A stretch of DNA of 64,000 bases from JAUWKC01 sp035529895 (GCA_035529895.1 DATKVV010000046.1:23888-87887); one strand, 5' to 3'; shown: positions 17,344-27,046, counted from the stretch's first letter. Program-made: numbers and translations. The notes: generated by a model from the sequence alone, not told the origin.

Positions 17344-17769
17344 CTAAACATTGCATTTTGGGCACAGGCCTTCCAGTTGTACCCGCTGGCGCTGTATTAC
17401 AAAACCTTTGCCCGGGCTCTTGGTCATTGGAAGTGTAATCTCGGTCATGCAGTTCGTCTCGCCGCAGTTCGTGCATGTGAAATGAGGGTGACATTGGCTT
17501 TCCGTGCAGTTGCTCGCCAGTTCGAAATGCCACGTCCTTTCCTCCAGAAACGCCTTGTGTACGAGGCCTTCATGCAGCAAACTTTCGAGGATGCGATAAA
17601 TCGTGACCCTGTTGGGAGCAGGGGGGGCCAGCTTCGCGGCGATTTCGTCCGCTGTCTGCGGTCTGCGGGCCCCGAGCAGCACCGCCAAAACCGCGACCCG
17701 CGGCCTCGTTCGCCGCAGATTGGCATAGTTTAACAGCTCCCTCGCTTTCTGTTCTTCCAGACGGTTCAT
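17344..17769 (-). CDS. Fur-family metal-responsive repressor (Zur/PerR-like)
   Basis: 141 residues from the ATG at 17769, which has GGAGG 7 nt upstream; the longer frame is spurious. A winged-helix DNA-binding part (residues about 1-80, with NRVTIYRILESLLHEG) precedes the metal domain HPHFTCTNCGETNC and a closing C-P-K-C. These two CxxC pairs form the structural zinc site. The gene overlaps the stop of the His-rich membrane protein gene by ATGA, so the two are translationally coupled. That pairing favours zinc or a similar metal over iron, but Zur and Fur cannot be told apart by reading alone. Confidence 0.87.
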   Translation of the reverse strand: MNRLEEQKARELLNYANLRRTRPRVAVLAVLLGARRPQTADEIAAKLAPPAPNRVTIYRILESLLHEGLVHKAFLEERTWHFELASNCTESQCHPHFTCTNCGETNCMTEITLPMTKSPGKGFVIQRQRVQLEGLCPKCNV

Positions 17770-18566
17770 TGGCTTGCCTCCGATTCGGCATGTATGTGCG
17801 CGTGGCTGTGCAGACCGTGATGAGGACACGCCGCCGCCAATTCCAAATCCGATTTCACGAACAACAGCGGAAACACAATGTCGCTGACACAGCAGGGCGC
17901 CCATACCGCTATGAACAAGGTGACGAATATTCCGACGGCTGCCGCAACTGTCATTGCCGACTCCATATCCATCAGCAGATAAGATAACGATGCCCAGGTG
18001 CTGACCAGAATATGCCCCGCGTGCGGAAATTTGGTGCGCGGAAGAAGAAACGCAATAAGAATGCCCGCCAGCGCCGCGGGGTTAACTAAGTACCACTCCT
18101 CGATAAAACCGAGATGAATCCTGTGTCTCTGGTGTTCGGTCTGGTGGCTGTCAGATTGGCCGTCATGCTCCACCGTCCCGCTTTCCATCTTCTCGTGTGA
18201 CGCACTACTCGCATGAGGGTACACCTCGCCGTGCGTCGGAACATTGAGCCCAAGCAGATTTATGCCGATATGAGGTATAATTATGTCGCTAAGCGTGGCC
18301 ACACCCACCGAGCCGAAATAACCCACAACCAATACAACAAGAAACTGCTTCTTCGCCGTGTGCAGCCTGAACATCGATGCCGTTACCATCGCGCTTAAGA
18401 CCACGTGGGCCGGATGGAACACCATAAACAGCGTATGCCCGCTCATCCTGCCGACCTTGTTAAAAAGAAGCATAAAAACAATGCCCAATGAGGCGCCGAA
18501 AAGTGTAAACGGTACGTGCCCCTTCAGTTCCGCGCCGATGTGTCTGGCCTTTTCTTTTATTGACAT
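17766..18566 (-). CDS. His-rich multi-spanning membrane protein, probable metal transport
   Basis: 266 residues with about six membrane segments. It has a His-rich extramembrane loop around residues 115-150 (several H-E, H-D, H-Q and H-R-H groups) and a His-rich tail beginning CPHHGLHSHAHIHAE. I do not recognise a named family. The His clusters, the co-transcribed Fur-family gene and the palindrome upstream argue for uptake or handling of zinc or another divalent metal. A GAGGT lies 5 nt before the ATG. Direction of transport is unknown. Confidence 0.65.
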   Translation of the reverse strand: MSIKEKARHIGAELKGHVPFTLFGASLGIVFMLLFNKVGRMSGHTLFMVFHPAHVVLSAMVTASMFRLHTAKKQFLVVLVVGYFGSVGVATLSDIIIPHIGINLLGLNVPTHGEVYPHASSASHEKMESGTVEHDGQSDSHQTEHQRHRIHLGFIEEWYLVNPAALAGILIAFLLPRTKFPHAGHILVSTWASLSYLLMDMESAMTVAAAVGIFVTLFIAVWAPCCVSDIVFPLLFVKSDLELAAACPHHGLHSHAHIHAESEASQ

Positions 18567-18634
18567 TTTCTACCTCGGTATTGACTTGCCCTTAAAATAC
18601 TGCTTCTGGCGCTCTTTGAGCCATTCTAACTAAA

Positions 18635-18649
18635 TGCAACTAAGTTGCA
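18635..18649. promoter_or_regulatory. Candidate Fur-family operator, perfect 15-bp palindrome
   Basis: TGCAACT-A-AGTTGCA is a perfect inverted repeat, extended by flanking A/T. It lies 69 nt upstream of the His-rich membrane protein start in the promoter zone of the metal/Fur operon. Size and single-base centre fit a dimeric winged-helix repressor. Binding is inferred. Confidence 0.55.
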
Positions 18650-18842
18650 AGTACTTTTTCATAATACGTTTCTGCCGCTGCCCGTGTTCTATGACAGATG
18701 CCGGATTATGCGCCGCCGTTTCGGGTCAAAAACCATTGCAGTTTTTAACCCGGCAGGGTAAATTGACTTTCCAGTATTCTTTTCGAAACCGCCGCCGGCC
18801 CTGGTAACCTTTGGCATGAGAAAGGAAGACACAAGGACCGAA

Positions 18843-19823
18843 ATGAGGATTATTGAAAAGATAACGGACTTCGATAGAGCACCGAAGGACTGCGTACTGA
18901 CTATCGGCAACTTCGACGGCGTCCATCTCGGCCATCAGGAAATCCTCGCCGCTGCCAAAAAAGCCGCCTTAAAACGGCAAACCCAATTAGCGGCTATGAC
19001 CTTCGAACCCCACCCCGTGGCCGTCTTGAAGCCCGAAAAGACCCCAGCAGTCTTGACGCCCATAGCATTGAAGACCTGCCTGCTCGCAGAGTGCGGCGCA
19101 AACTGCCTCATCGTCCTCAAAAGCACGATGGAGCTATTCAGCCTTTCACCGGAGCAATTTGTCGAGCGTTTTCTCGTAAAAGCGATTCAGCCCCGCATTC
19201 TCATTGAGGGCCAGGATTTTAACTTCGGATACCAAAGAACCGGCAATATAGATAAGCTCCAGCACTTAGGGGCCGACAAGGGTTTCGAAGTTTGTGTGGT
19301 CGAAGCCAGAAAAATCAAACTCTCAACCGGCGAAACTGTCCGTGTTTCGAGCACGATGATTCGCAATTTGCTCGAAGCCGGCGGCGTCGCCGATGCCGCG
19401 CTCGCTCTGGGCAGGCCGTATCGCCTGGTCGGTCAGGTCATACCCGGACACGGCAAAGGAAAACAACTCGGCTTTCCCACCGCAAATCTTGGACCCACCC
19501 GGCAGATTATCCCCGCCGAAGGCGTCTACGCCGGATTCGTACAAACCGGCGACGCCGAACAGCATGTCTGCCAGACTCACGAAAAAATTCCTGCCGCCCT
19601 GAGTATCGGCCGCGCTCAGACCCTTGCCACTAACCGTCCCCAACTGATTGAGGCACATCTACTTACAGAAAACGTCGGCGAGCTGGCCGGCAAATGGCTC
19701 GCTATGGACTTTATTCGACGCCTCCGCGGGCAGCACAGATTCCCGACCGAAGGGCAGCTTGCCGAACAAATCGAAAAAGACTGCGAGAAGGCAAAAGCGA
19801 TACTCGCGGAAAAGACGCATTAA
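18843..19823 (+). CDS. ribF: Bifunctional riboflavin kinase / FAD synthetase
   Basis: 326 residues from the ATG at 18843 (AAGGA 5 nt upstream). The N-terminal FAD synthetase domain (about 1-180) shows TIGNFDGVHLGHQ and the later SSTMIRNLLEAG. The C-terminal riboflavin kinase domain (about 190-320) shows GHGKGKQLGFPTANL. Together they turn riboflavin into FMN and FAD in the cytosol. Residues of about 235-275 contain an extra or diverged stretch within the kinase domain where EGVYAGFVQ leads on; the usual G-x-x-P-T motif is kept. It is a single gene with no rib operon beside it. Confidence 0.93.
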   Translation: MRIIEKITDFDRAPKDCVLTIGNFDGVHLGHQEILAAAKKAALKRQTQLAAMTFEPHPVAVLKPEKTPAVLTPIALKTCLLAECGANCLIVLKSTMELFSLSPEQFVERFLVKAIQPRILIEGQDFNFGYQRTGNIDKLQHLGADKGFEVCVVEARKIKLSTGETVRVSSTMIRNLLEAGGVADAALALGRPYRLVGQVIPGHGKGKQLGFPTANLGPTRQIIPAEGVYAGFVQTGDAEQHVCQTHEKIPAALSIGRAQTLATNRPQLIEAHLLTENVGELAGKWLAMDFIRRLRGQHRFPTEGQLAEQIEKDCEKAKAILAEKTH

Positions 19824-20188
19824 TCTGTCGTCCCCGCGCACGTAGACCGTTTTGGTCGAAAAAGGGGGCCTCAAGTCCGAAACATAGTTAGAAAAAAAGC
19901 TCCCGGTGCACTGATCTGATGCACCTTTCCGGGAGCTCGCCACGGCTGAAAAACCCGTAAATTTCGCTGTCGGTCCGTCGCAACTATACTAATCATCGGC
20001 ACGCCCGTCAACATAACAACAGAATTTCTTAAAATCGGCCGAAGATTCTGTAACTACTTGTCATATAAGCACTTACAGGCCCATATCCGACAAAACGGTG
20101 AATAACCATGTCCCCATCTACAAAAAAAAATGTCCCCCGAAGAAGAAGCTTCTGTTTCGGTTGTGGCAGGGGGGCATCCAAGCCGTTT
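19824..20188. other. Intergenic region between convergent ribF and larC
   Basis: 365 nt between two converging genes. Apart from the minus-strand terminator at 19892-19937 I see nothing: no open frame with a ribosome site and no repeat. Confidence 0.5.
19892..19937 (-). terminator. Rho-independent terminator downstream of larC
   Basis: A nine-base stem, AGCTCCCGG (19898-19906) with CCGGGAGCT (19929-19937), contains an inner TGCA/TGCA pairing. On the minus strand the hairpin is followed by seven T. It lies about 250 nt after the larC stop. Confidence 0.75.
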
Positions 20189-21373
20189 TCAGCCGTCTTG
20201 AGCTTCTTTCCGATAGGCTGCCATAGCAGCCTCTAAAACGGCCTTCAAGGGTACCCCGTGCTTTTTCGCCGCCGCAGCGCAGTCTGCAAATTCGGGCTTT
20301 GCATTTACGATTCTGCCATTTAACGAGCCAACCTTTACCCTTATCTCGCCGAATTCGGTTCCCACCGTGACAGAATCTCTGGCCAACCTGCTTCTGTGCA
20401 GGATTTGTTTCCTTATTCCGAACGTAAGCCCTTGCTCAAAAAGCATTTGTTCCAATAGAGGAGCATCCTCGACTTTGCAGATGACCGACAACTGCACGGC
20501 AGGGCGGTTGTGCTTCATAAAAATCGGTGTGGTAAATACGTCCAAAGCCCCGTGTTCGAGCAGTCCTTCAGTTACAAAACCAATTAACTCGCCGCTGATG
20601 TCATCGATATTGGTCTGGAGCACGCACACGGTGTCTGTATTGGCCGCGTTTTCTGTCGCCGCCTGCCCCAAAATCAGCCGAACGACATTGGGAAACTGCT
20701 CGGGGTTTAGCGAACCCGCTCCGTATCCTACCGCCTCAATTCTCATTGCCGGCATGTCGCAGAACCCCTCTGCTACGGTCGTCAGGATAGCTGCCGCCGT
20801 GGGGGTCAGCAGCTCCGCCTCTATCGGCCCCCCAATGGCTGGAACGCCTTTTATCAACTCTGCAGTTGCCGGTGCCGGCACAGGCATTAACCCATGGGCG
20901 CACTTTACTGTCCCGCCCCCCACACTCAGGGCCGAGCAATATACTTTCTCTACCCCAAGCGCTTCCAGCCCGACAGATGCCGAGACGATATCGACAATAG
21001 AATCGAGCGCCCCGACCTCGTGAAAATGGATATCATTGGGGTCTTTGCTGTGAACCGCCGCTTCAGCTCCGGCCAGCCTGTCGAATATCGCAATTGCGGT
21101 CCGCTTGGCCTTTGGACTTATTCCGCTTTCCTGAATGATTCTGGTTATCTGCTCAAGGTTACGATGCTCTTGTTCATGGGGTATGACAGGCTCGAAGGCA
21201 ATCGCCCGCAGGCCCGCACGCCGGGTTTCACTTACTTTTATCTCCAGGCCTTTTACACAGAGCCTCGCAAGCTGTTTTTCTAAAAACCCGGTTTCCAGCC
21301 CCGCATCGAGCATAGCCGCCACAATCATGTCGCCGCCGGCGCCGGCAAAACAGTCAAAATAGGCTATCTTCAT
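20189..21373 (-). CDS. larC: LarC-type nickel-pincer cofactor nickel insertion protein
   Basis: 394 residues. Family landmarks are the N-terminal YFDCFAGAGGDM, a DIHFHEVGALDSIVDI segment with metal-binding His and Glu, ALSVGGGTVKCAHG, and ELLTPTAAAIL. LarC inserts nickel into the pyridinium bis-thiocarboxylate nucleotide made by LarB and LarE, giving the nickel-pincer cofactor of lactate racemase and related isomerases. Neither larB, larE nor a LarA-like gene is nearby, so the partners must lie elsewhere. GGGAG sits 9 nt before the ATG. Confidence 0.9.
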   Translation of the reverse strand: MKIAYFDCFAGAGGDMIVAAMLDAGLETGFLEKQLARLCVKGLEIKVSETRRAGLRAIAFEPVIPHEQEHRNLEQITRIIQESGISPKAKRTAIAIFDRLAGAEAAVHSKDPNDIHFHEVGALDSIVDIVSASVGLEALGVEKVYCSALSVGGGTVKCAHGLMPVPAPATAELIKGVPAIGGPIEAELLTPTAAAILTTVAEGFCDMPAMRIEAVGYGAGSLNPEQFPNVVRLILGQAATENAANTDTVCVLQTNIDDISGELIGFVTEGLLEHGALDVFTTPIFMKHNRPAVQLSVICKVEDAPLLEQMLFEQGLTFGIRKQILHRSRLARDSVTVGTEFGEIRVKVGSLNGRIVNAKPEFADCAAAAKKHGVPLKAVLEAAMAAYRKEAQDG

Positions 21374-21757
21374 ACGAGCAAACTCCCAGCAATAATGAGT
21401 TTAGACCGATTATCCGGGCAAACAGCCTTTTATTCAAGCATAAGTTCCAAACCAGCCCCACAAAAACACACACAAATCAACCGTAATAAGCGGGACCTGA
21501 CCAGGAACAGGGGTTCGTGGGCGTTTTTTTGCCGCCTTGCCGCTGATTTCTCTTGTGCGTCCTCATCCAATTCTTAGACCACCAGGCACAACCCTCTTCT
21601 TCTCCATTCTTGGGGGTCAGCCCGAGGGATTTGTGGGACCGCCCCCTGGCAGGCCATTTATGGCAGGTATCGCACACACCTGCTGTTGCCTCCTGTTTTG
21701 CGTGATTTTTACAAAAAAACAATCCCGCCCGTCCGATAAACTCTTGAAAATTATCTC

Positions 21758-21787
21758 TTGACTGGGTTAGCCCTAATTTGGTATAAT
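21758..21787 (+). promoter_or_regulatory. Strong sigma70-type promoter with extended -10
   Basis: TTGACT (21758-21763) and TATAAT (21782-21787) are separated by 18 nt, and the -10 is preceded by TGG, giving an extended -10 element. It points to the giant secreted protein gene 480 nt downstream. It is the best promoter match I see in the window. Confidence 0.7.
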
Positions 21788-21850
21788 ACATCTTAATTCT
21801 GTGCTGTCATGTTCAGATACATGCAGTTTTTGCTATTTTTGGAGGACAGG

Positions 21851-21889
21851 ATGCTGTCAGACGCACGAAGACGCTTAAGGTGTATGTAG
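21851..21889 (+). CDS. Possible 12-residue Arg-rich leader peptide (uORF)
   Basis: ATG at 21851 has GGAGG exactly 5 nt upstream and a stop after 12 codons, giving MLSDARRRLRCM. It lies about 57 nt after the predicted transcription start. Four Arg codons (CGA, AGA, CGC, AGG), three of them rare-looking, could slow ribosomes. Only the ribosome site and frame are seen; function is inferred. Confidence 0.35.
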   Translation: MLSDARRRLRCM

Positions 21890-22269
21890 CATTTGATGTT
21901 CTTGGCGTTTGGCCCCGCACCGCTGCGTCCCTTGTGGGGATGGGGTGCAGGTACAGACGCTACAATTTGGTTCGGACGGTTGGAGGAGGTTTAAGCTTAC
22001 CACTATTTGTCAGGGGTGATAAGCATAACTTTCGACCAACGGGCGCCGCTGATGGCGGCCATCTGGTTCGATTAATCTTTTGAAAGACGCCAATCGCGCG
22101 TACCGAGTAACCCGATGTATTTATAGTTTGTATTGCTGGAGGTTGTTCGAGGCAGGCGCTTATTCGGAGTGCGGTGAAGGCGGCTGTGCCTGTCGAAAAC
22201 AATACCTGATGTGTTCTGACGTTTACTGAGAATAAATTAGGATTATAGTTTAAATTGAAAGGACAAATT

Positions 22270-25200
22270 ATGTGGAGAAAAATGGTTTACTTAATTGCGA
22301 TTGTCGCACTCGCGGGGTCGGTCGGTACCGCATCGGCGTACGACCCCGGCATCATCCTGAAGTGCGACGCCGAGGGAAGCGACGGGACAACACAGCTCGG
22401 CTGGATGCGCATCGGGGCGGGCATCAATCTTGACGTCAACAACATATATGGGGAGTCGAGCGGCATTAATGTAACGCTGGCCACCGGCAACCCGCTGGCC
22501 ATTGAGGCGCGGCAGCCAGGCGGTCAGGCCGGACCCCTGCGTGAAGTGGAAAATGATTTTTTCTTTGCCAACGATGAGAACAAGAGTCCTGAAAACGACT
22601 TCATCCTGACTCTCAGCAAGCTCCAGGCCGGCTTTTACCGCGTCAAGAGCTACCATCACCGTGCGGACGAGCCCCCCAAGCCTTGTTATGATGTCACTGT
22701 CGCCGGCGCGGCTTCCGTGGTGTTCGCGTCACCTTTTTTCATGCAGGACCACGCAATTATGACTCTGCCGGCGCAAATCGTGTTTCAGGCCAGTACAGAC
22801 CAGGACGTGGTTATCAGGTACAGGGGCCCCGACTGGGCAGACCCCAACCTCACTGGTGACAGCTCACCTCAGATTTACTTCAACGGCTTCACTCTCGAGT
22901 ATTTTGGCGCCGGCAACCCGCTTGCGTCCGGCCCGACCCCGGAGGACCGAGCCGAGAATGAGTGCGACGATGTGATACTGTACTGGACGCCCGCAGCCGG
23001 TGCGCTTTCGCGGAATATCTACTTCGGCACCAGCCCCACAAACGTCAGCGAAGGCGCAACTCCTGTTGTGTCGGGCTATAACAATACCGATTGGGATCCT
23101 CCCGCCGTTGACTTGGGCAAGACCTACTATTGGCGTATAGATGAGAGGAAGGCCGGCGCCGACCCCTGCGCCGGTATCGTCTGGCGGTTCACCACCAATG
23201 ATGGAAACGCATTTGACCTGTTTCCGGGTGATGGTTGGAGAGGTGTGGCCACCGACGTGATTCTTACCTGGATGCCCGGATGCCAGGCTAATTCCCACAA
23301 GGTCTTCTTCGGCACCGGCTACAGCCAGGTCCAAAACATGACCGACCCCTGTGCTACCAGGACCCTCGGTAACGAGAGTTACGACCCGCCGGGCGCACTT
23401 GAGCTAAACAAGTGGTACTACTGGCGAATCGATGAGGTCGGCGCATCAAAGACCTGGAAAGGAAAGGTCATGAGCTTCAAGACCGGTTTCTCGGGCGTCG
23501 CGCTGTACTACAAGTTTGACGGCACGTTGGGCGCTTCCATTCCCAGTCCGCTGACCGACTACACCGGCAACGTCACGTTTACTAAATTCGAGGACGATGG
23601 CTCGCTGACGTACGGTGAGTCTAATCCCGTTGTCAACAAGCTGGTCGGCACCTCTGCCAGTTTCGAGCCTAATTGCGGTTTGTATCGGCTCGATACCGGC
23701 GATAACGATATACTGCGCCTTGACGGCTATCAATACACCATCGAGATGTGGGTAAAGGCCAACACTATACCTGATGTTAGCGAGGAGGACCCCGGAGCCA
23801 TATTGTTCGGCAAGTCCAACAGATTTGTAGAGGATGAACAACTTACTTACGCTGTGGAATTGCGTCTGGACCGGGGAGTCGACTACATGCATAGAGGTAT
23901 TGGTTTTGATACTGAAGGAAACCAGCGGCAGAACTGGCGCGTCTCGTCCGGCAGAGGGTCGGTTGGAGAGAATGAGTGGTACCACATTGCCGCCGTCTTT
24001 GACCTGGCTGACCCCGAGGGCCAGCAGAAACTCTATATCGACGGCAAGTTGCGCGCCAACGCCATCATACCGGGACAGAATACCGATGACGTCAATGCGG
24101 TCGCTATCGGTATGGAGCGGACCATTGACGGCAATTCTGCCTATTATTTCGACGGTCTGATAGACGAGCTGCGGGTCACGACTAAGGCTCTTGCTCCGGA
24201 GGACTTCCTGCTCGTGCCCGGGCCGGAATGGGCCCGCGGTCCAAACCCCTCCGATAAGCAAACCCGCGTCGACCCCAATGTCGACCTTACCTGGACGGCG
24301 GGAACCAAGGCCAAACAGCACAAGATCTTCTTCGGCACCGGCCTGGAGCAAGTAGTGAACATGACCGACCCCTGCGCTACCAAGAATCTTGGGGACGAAA
24401 CCTATGACCCGGGCCCGCTCGATTACGGCACCACTTTCTATTGGCGCGTCGACGAGGTCAACGGTCTTGATAAGTGGGAAGGCGTCCCGTGGTGGTTCAG
24501 AACAAGAAGCTACGTCGATGACGTCAATCAGCTGCTATGGTACAAGTTTGACGAGACCTATGGTTATGAGGCATGGGACTCCTCCGGGCACGACCTTATT
24601 GGTGCTATAATCGGCCCGGCGGACGGCTGGGACCCCAATGACAGCTACGACGGCGACGGCGCCTGCCGAATCTTTGACGACGACACCTCAATACTGGTCG
24701 ACCCGCAGATGCTCGGCAACGTCTATAAAGAAATGACGGTTTCCGTCTGGCTGAAGGATGCCTTCAAGGACGATGACAACTGGGTGTTTCGCGCTTCCAG
24801 CGGACAAGTCGCTCTTGAGGCTGCAATCCCGAACGAGGACGGACAGGCGTACTTCCGTGCCGGCCTGGACGCCGACGTGCTGACCTGGGACTTCGGCGGC
24901 GCCAACCCCGAGACAATCGAAGGATGGCACCACTGGGTATTCACCAAGAATGAGAACGACCCAAATATGCGAATGCACTTTGATGGGACCGTCATCGACG
25001 CCTGCAGTACCGTCAGCTCTTCTTTGATCTATCTGCGGAACAACTATTTCATAATCGGTGACGGCGCTTTGGAAGCCAGCGCGGACGACCTCAGGGTCTA
25101 CGACTACGCTCTGTCCCCGAAACAGGTTGAGATCATCTTCAGAATGGGCGATATCTATAAAGCCTGGGGTCCGAAACCCTTCAACGGCCAGTCGGACGTG

Positions 25201-26970
25201 CTGCGCGAGCTTACTCTCACCTGGAAGCCGGGCGATTACGCGGCTAAACATGACGTCTACTTCGGAACCGATTTCAACGACGTCAACGATGCCGACGCCA
25301 ACTTGCCCGTCGGTATAAGCGTATACAAAGGCAGACAAGCCCGTGACGCCAACAGCTATAGCCTCGAGCCGCTGGATTTGGACAAAACTTACTACTGGCG
25401 CGTCGATGAGGTCAATGAACCCAACAATAACCTTTGGAAAGGACGCATCTGGCGGTTCAGAGTGGCAAACTATATCATCGTTGAGGATTTTGAGTCCTAT
25501 GACCCCTACGTCGATCTTGTGAACTATACCTGGCTCGACGGCGTACGCATATTGGCCGTACCACCGTACTACATTTATGTTAACGGCGCGGCAGTTTCCC
25601 TCGGTCTCTCTTACTCGACTCCTCCTGAGCCCGTCCATAGCGCCAAGCAGTCCATGTGGCTTGGTTACTTCAACGACGGCTGGGGTGGCAGTGTGCCGTT
25701 TTATTCCGAGACCGAGCGCACTTTCGACGCCCCGCAGGACTGGACGGTAGCCGACGTGAAGATACTCACCCTCTTCTTCTACGGCGACCCCAACAATGAC
25801 GCGAATCTCACTGAGCAGATGTATGCTGGCGTTAACGATGACGCCAACCACGTGATCAAGTATGGCTACTACGCCGACGAAGACATGAACGACATTAAGG
25901 TTGCTGAGTGGCAGCAGTGGGATATTGGCCTGGCCGACTTCGGCGCAACTTTGACGAATATAAAGAAGATGTATATCGGATTCGGCGACAGGTACAATCC
26001 GGTCCAGGGTGGCGTTGGCGCTGTGTACTTTGATGATATCCGCCTGTACCGGCAAAAGTGCGTGCCTTGGCGTTTGAAACCCGCAGGGGATTTGACCGAC
26101 GATTGCATTGTCGACTTCGAAGACATCCAAGCGGTGGCAAATGAGTGGCTCAGAACCGATGTCGCCGGTCTGGCTGTGCAAAACCCCGGTTCCGTTGGTC
26201 TTGTCGGCTGGTGGAAGCTCGAGCAGAGCGACAGCAACGCACCCTTCGATTATAGCTACAACGGCCATAACGGTGTCCTGACAGGCAGTTATCGCTGGAC
26301 CACAGGCTACGACGGCAACACCGCCCCCGACTTTGACAACGGCCGAGTCCTGGTCCCGGACCACCCGGCCCTGAGACCCACCGCCGCCGTTAGCGCCTCC
26401 GCATGGGTTTATTATACGACAGACCAGGGCCACAGTGCACGCGTCGTATGCAAAGGGGCCGACAATAAGGAGACTTTCTCGCTCGAGCTTGATGGTGACG
26501 ACGAGATGGGCTTCCTCGTGCGTGATGTTAACGGCAACAGTTATGATGTCAACACCAGTGAGCTCTGGCGCGGCGAATGGATTCATTTCGCCGGTACGTT
26601 CGACGGCGCCTCCGACACTCTGAAGTGCTACGTGAACGGCCAGGTTGCTGACTCTCGAACCGATGTCAATTTCGTATCCGCACTGGGCAAAACTCTGTCA
26701 CAGGATACCAACGACCTGGCCATAGGTAACCGTTCGGACGATGATGACCGCGAGCTTGACGGCACCATAGATGATGTCCGCCTATACAGCCGTGCTCTGT
26801 CGGAGCCTGAGGTTGCGTGGCTTGCTACCGACGGCACCGGCTACGTGCCGCTCAGGTCGCGGGTCAACCTCTTTGATAACGAATCGACGGGCAACAAGGC
26901 CGTCAATCTCAAGGACCTTGCCAAAGTGGCGGAAGGATGGCGCGACAAGAAATACTGGCCGCCGCTATAA
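22270..26970 (+). CDS. Giant secreted LamG / fibronectin-like protein with split dockerin-like repeat
   Basis: 1566 residues from the ATG at 22270 (AAAGGAC about 7 nt upstream), with a signal peptide to about residue 24. At least four beta modules, each with an (I/V)FFGT or IYFGT strand and a closing TYYWR(I/V)DE, look fibronectin-III-like (around 205-300, 310-400, 640-745, 960-1060). Between them lie LamG/concanavalin-like domains (about 405-635, 750-950 and 1320-1530) recognisable by YTIEMWVKAN, WYHIAAVFD and DGLIDELRV motifs. A dockerin-like half (GDLTDDCIVDFEDIQAVANEWL) occurs near 1290 and another (AVNLKDLAKVAEGW) closes the protein. It is probably a surface or extracellular carbohydrate-binding protein. 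No catalytic domain is recognised. Confidence 0.85.
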   Translation: MWRKMVYLIAIVALAGSVGTASAYDPGIILKCDAEGSDGTTQLGWMRIGAGINLDVNNIYGESSGINVTLATGNPLAIEARQPGGQAGPLREVENDFFFANDENKSPENDFILTLSKLQAGFYRVKSYHHRADEPPKPCYDVTVAGAASVVFASPFFMQDHAIMTLPAQIVFQASTDQDVVIRYRGPDWADPNLTGDSSPQIYFNGFTLEYFGAGNPLASGPTPEDRAENECDDVILYWTPAAGALSRNIYFGTSPTNVSEGATPVVSGYNNTDWDPPAVDLGKTYYWRIDERKAGADPCAGIVWRFTTNDGNAFDLFPGDGWRGVATDVILTWMPGCQANSHKVFFGTGYSQVQNMTDPCATRTLGNESYDPPGALELNKWYYWRIDEVGASKTWKGKVMSFKTGFSGVALYYKFDGTLGASIPSPLTDYTGNVTFTKFEDDGSLTYGESNPVVNKLVGTSASFEPNCGLYRLDTGDNDILRLDGYQYTIEMWVKANTIPDVSEEDPGAILFGKSNRFVEDEQLTYAVELRLDRGVDYMHRGIGFDTEGNQRQNWRVSSGRGSVGENEWYHIAAVFDLADPEGQQKLYIDGKLRANAIIPGQNTDDVNAVAIGMERTIDGNSAYYFDGLIDELRVTTKALAPEDFLLVPGPEWARGPNPSDKQTRVDPNVDLTWTAGTKAKQHKIFFGTGLEQVVNMTDPCATKNLGDETYDPGPLDYGTTFYWRVDEVNGLDKWEGVPWWFRTRSYVDDVNQLLWYKFDETYGYEAWDSSGHDLIGAIIGPADGWDPNDSYDGDGACRIFDDDTSILVDPQMLGNVYKEMTVSVWLKDAFKDDDNWVFRASSGQVALEAAIPNEDGQAYFRAGLDADVLTWDFGGANPETIEGWHHWVFTKNENDPNMRMHFDGTVIDACSTVSSSLIYLRNNYFIIGDGALEASADDLRVYDYALSPKQVEIIFRMGDIYKAWGPKPFNGQSDVLRELTLTWKPGDYAAKHDVYFGTDFNDVNDADANLPVGISVYKGRQARDANSYSLEPLDLDKTYYWRVDEVNEPNNNLWKGRIWRFRVANYIIVEDFESYDPYVDLVNYTWLDGVRILAVPPYYIYVNGAAVSLGLSYSTPPEPVHSAKQSMWLGYFNDGWGGSVPFYSETERTFDAPQDWTVADVKILTLFFYGDPNNDANLTEQMYAGVNDDANHVIKYGYYADEDMNDIKVAEWQQWDIGLADFGATLTNIKKMYIGFGDRYNPVQGGVGAVYFDDIRLYRQKCVPWRLKPAGDLTDDCIVDFEDIQAVANEWLRTDVAGLAVQNPGSVGLVGWWKLEQSDSNAPFDYSYNGHNGVLTGSYRWTTGYDGNTAPDFDNGRVLVPDHPALRPTAAVSASAWVYYTTDQGHSARVVCKGADNKETFSLELDGDDEMGFLVRDVNGNSYDVNTSELWRGEWIHFAGTFDGASDTLKCYVNGQVADSRTDVNFVSALGKTLSQDTNDLAIGNRSDDDDRELDGTIDDVRLYSRALSEPEVAWLATDGTGYVPLRSRVNLFDNESTGNKAVNLKDLAKVAEGWRDKKYWPPL

Positions 26971-27005
26971 CTTCCGCTGCTCACCTTTTGATTCTGCAAC
27001 AGATT

Positions 27006-27046
27006 CGGGGCCTGTGCTGATTATCAGCACAGGCCCCGTTGTTGTT
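27006..27046 (+). terminator. Rho-independent terminator after the LamG gene
   Basis: A perfect 15-bp stem (27006-27020 with 27024-27038, loop TTA) of sequence CGGGGCCTGTGCTGA and its complement is followed by TTGTTGTT. It begins 36 nt after the stop codon. Confidence 0.8.

Larger units (their letters stand above)
21374..22269 (+). other. Intergenic region with long 5' leader of the LamG gene
   Basis: About 900 nt. The left 380 nt hold nothing I can support. From the promoter at 21758-21787 a leader of about 475 nt is predicted, including a short uORF at 21851 and several inverted GC-rich stretches. I could not match it to a known riboswitch class. A leader this long suggests post-transcriptional control. 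Confidence 0.45.

Noticed and set aside
21374..22269. Riboswitch in the long leader
   Set aside because: I looked for cyclic-di-GMP and cobalamin-type conserved segments and saw none that fit.
24688..26586. 632-codon minus-strand open frame
   Set aside because: It mirrors the strong codon bias of the LamG gene; low-complexity V/I/G composition and no start signal.
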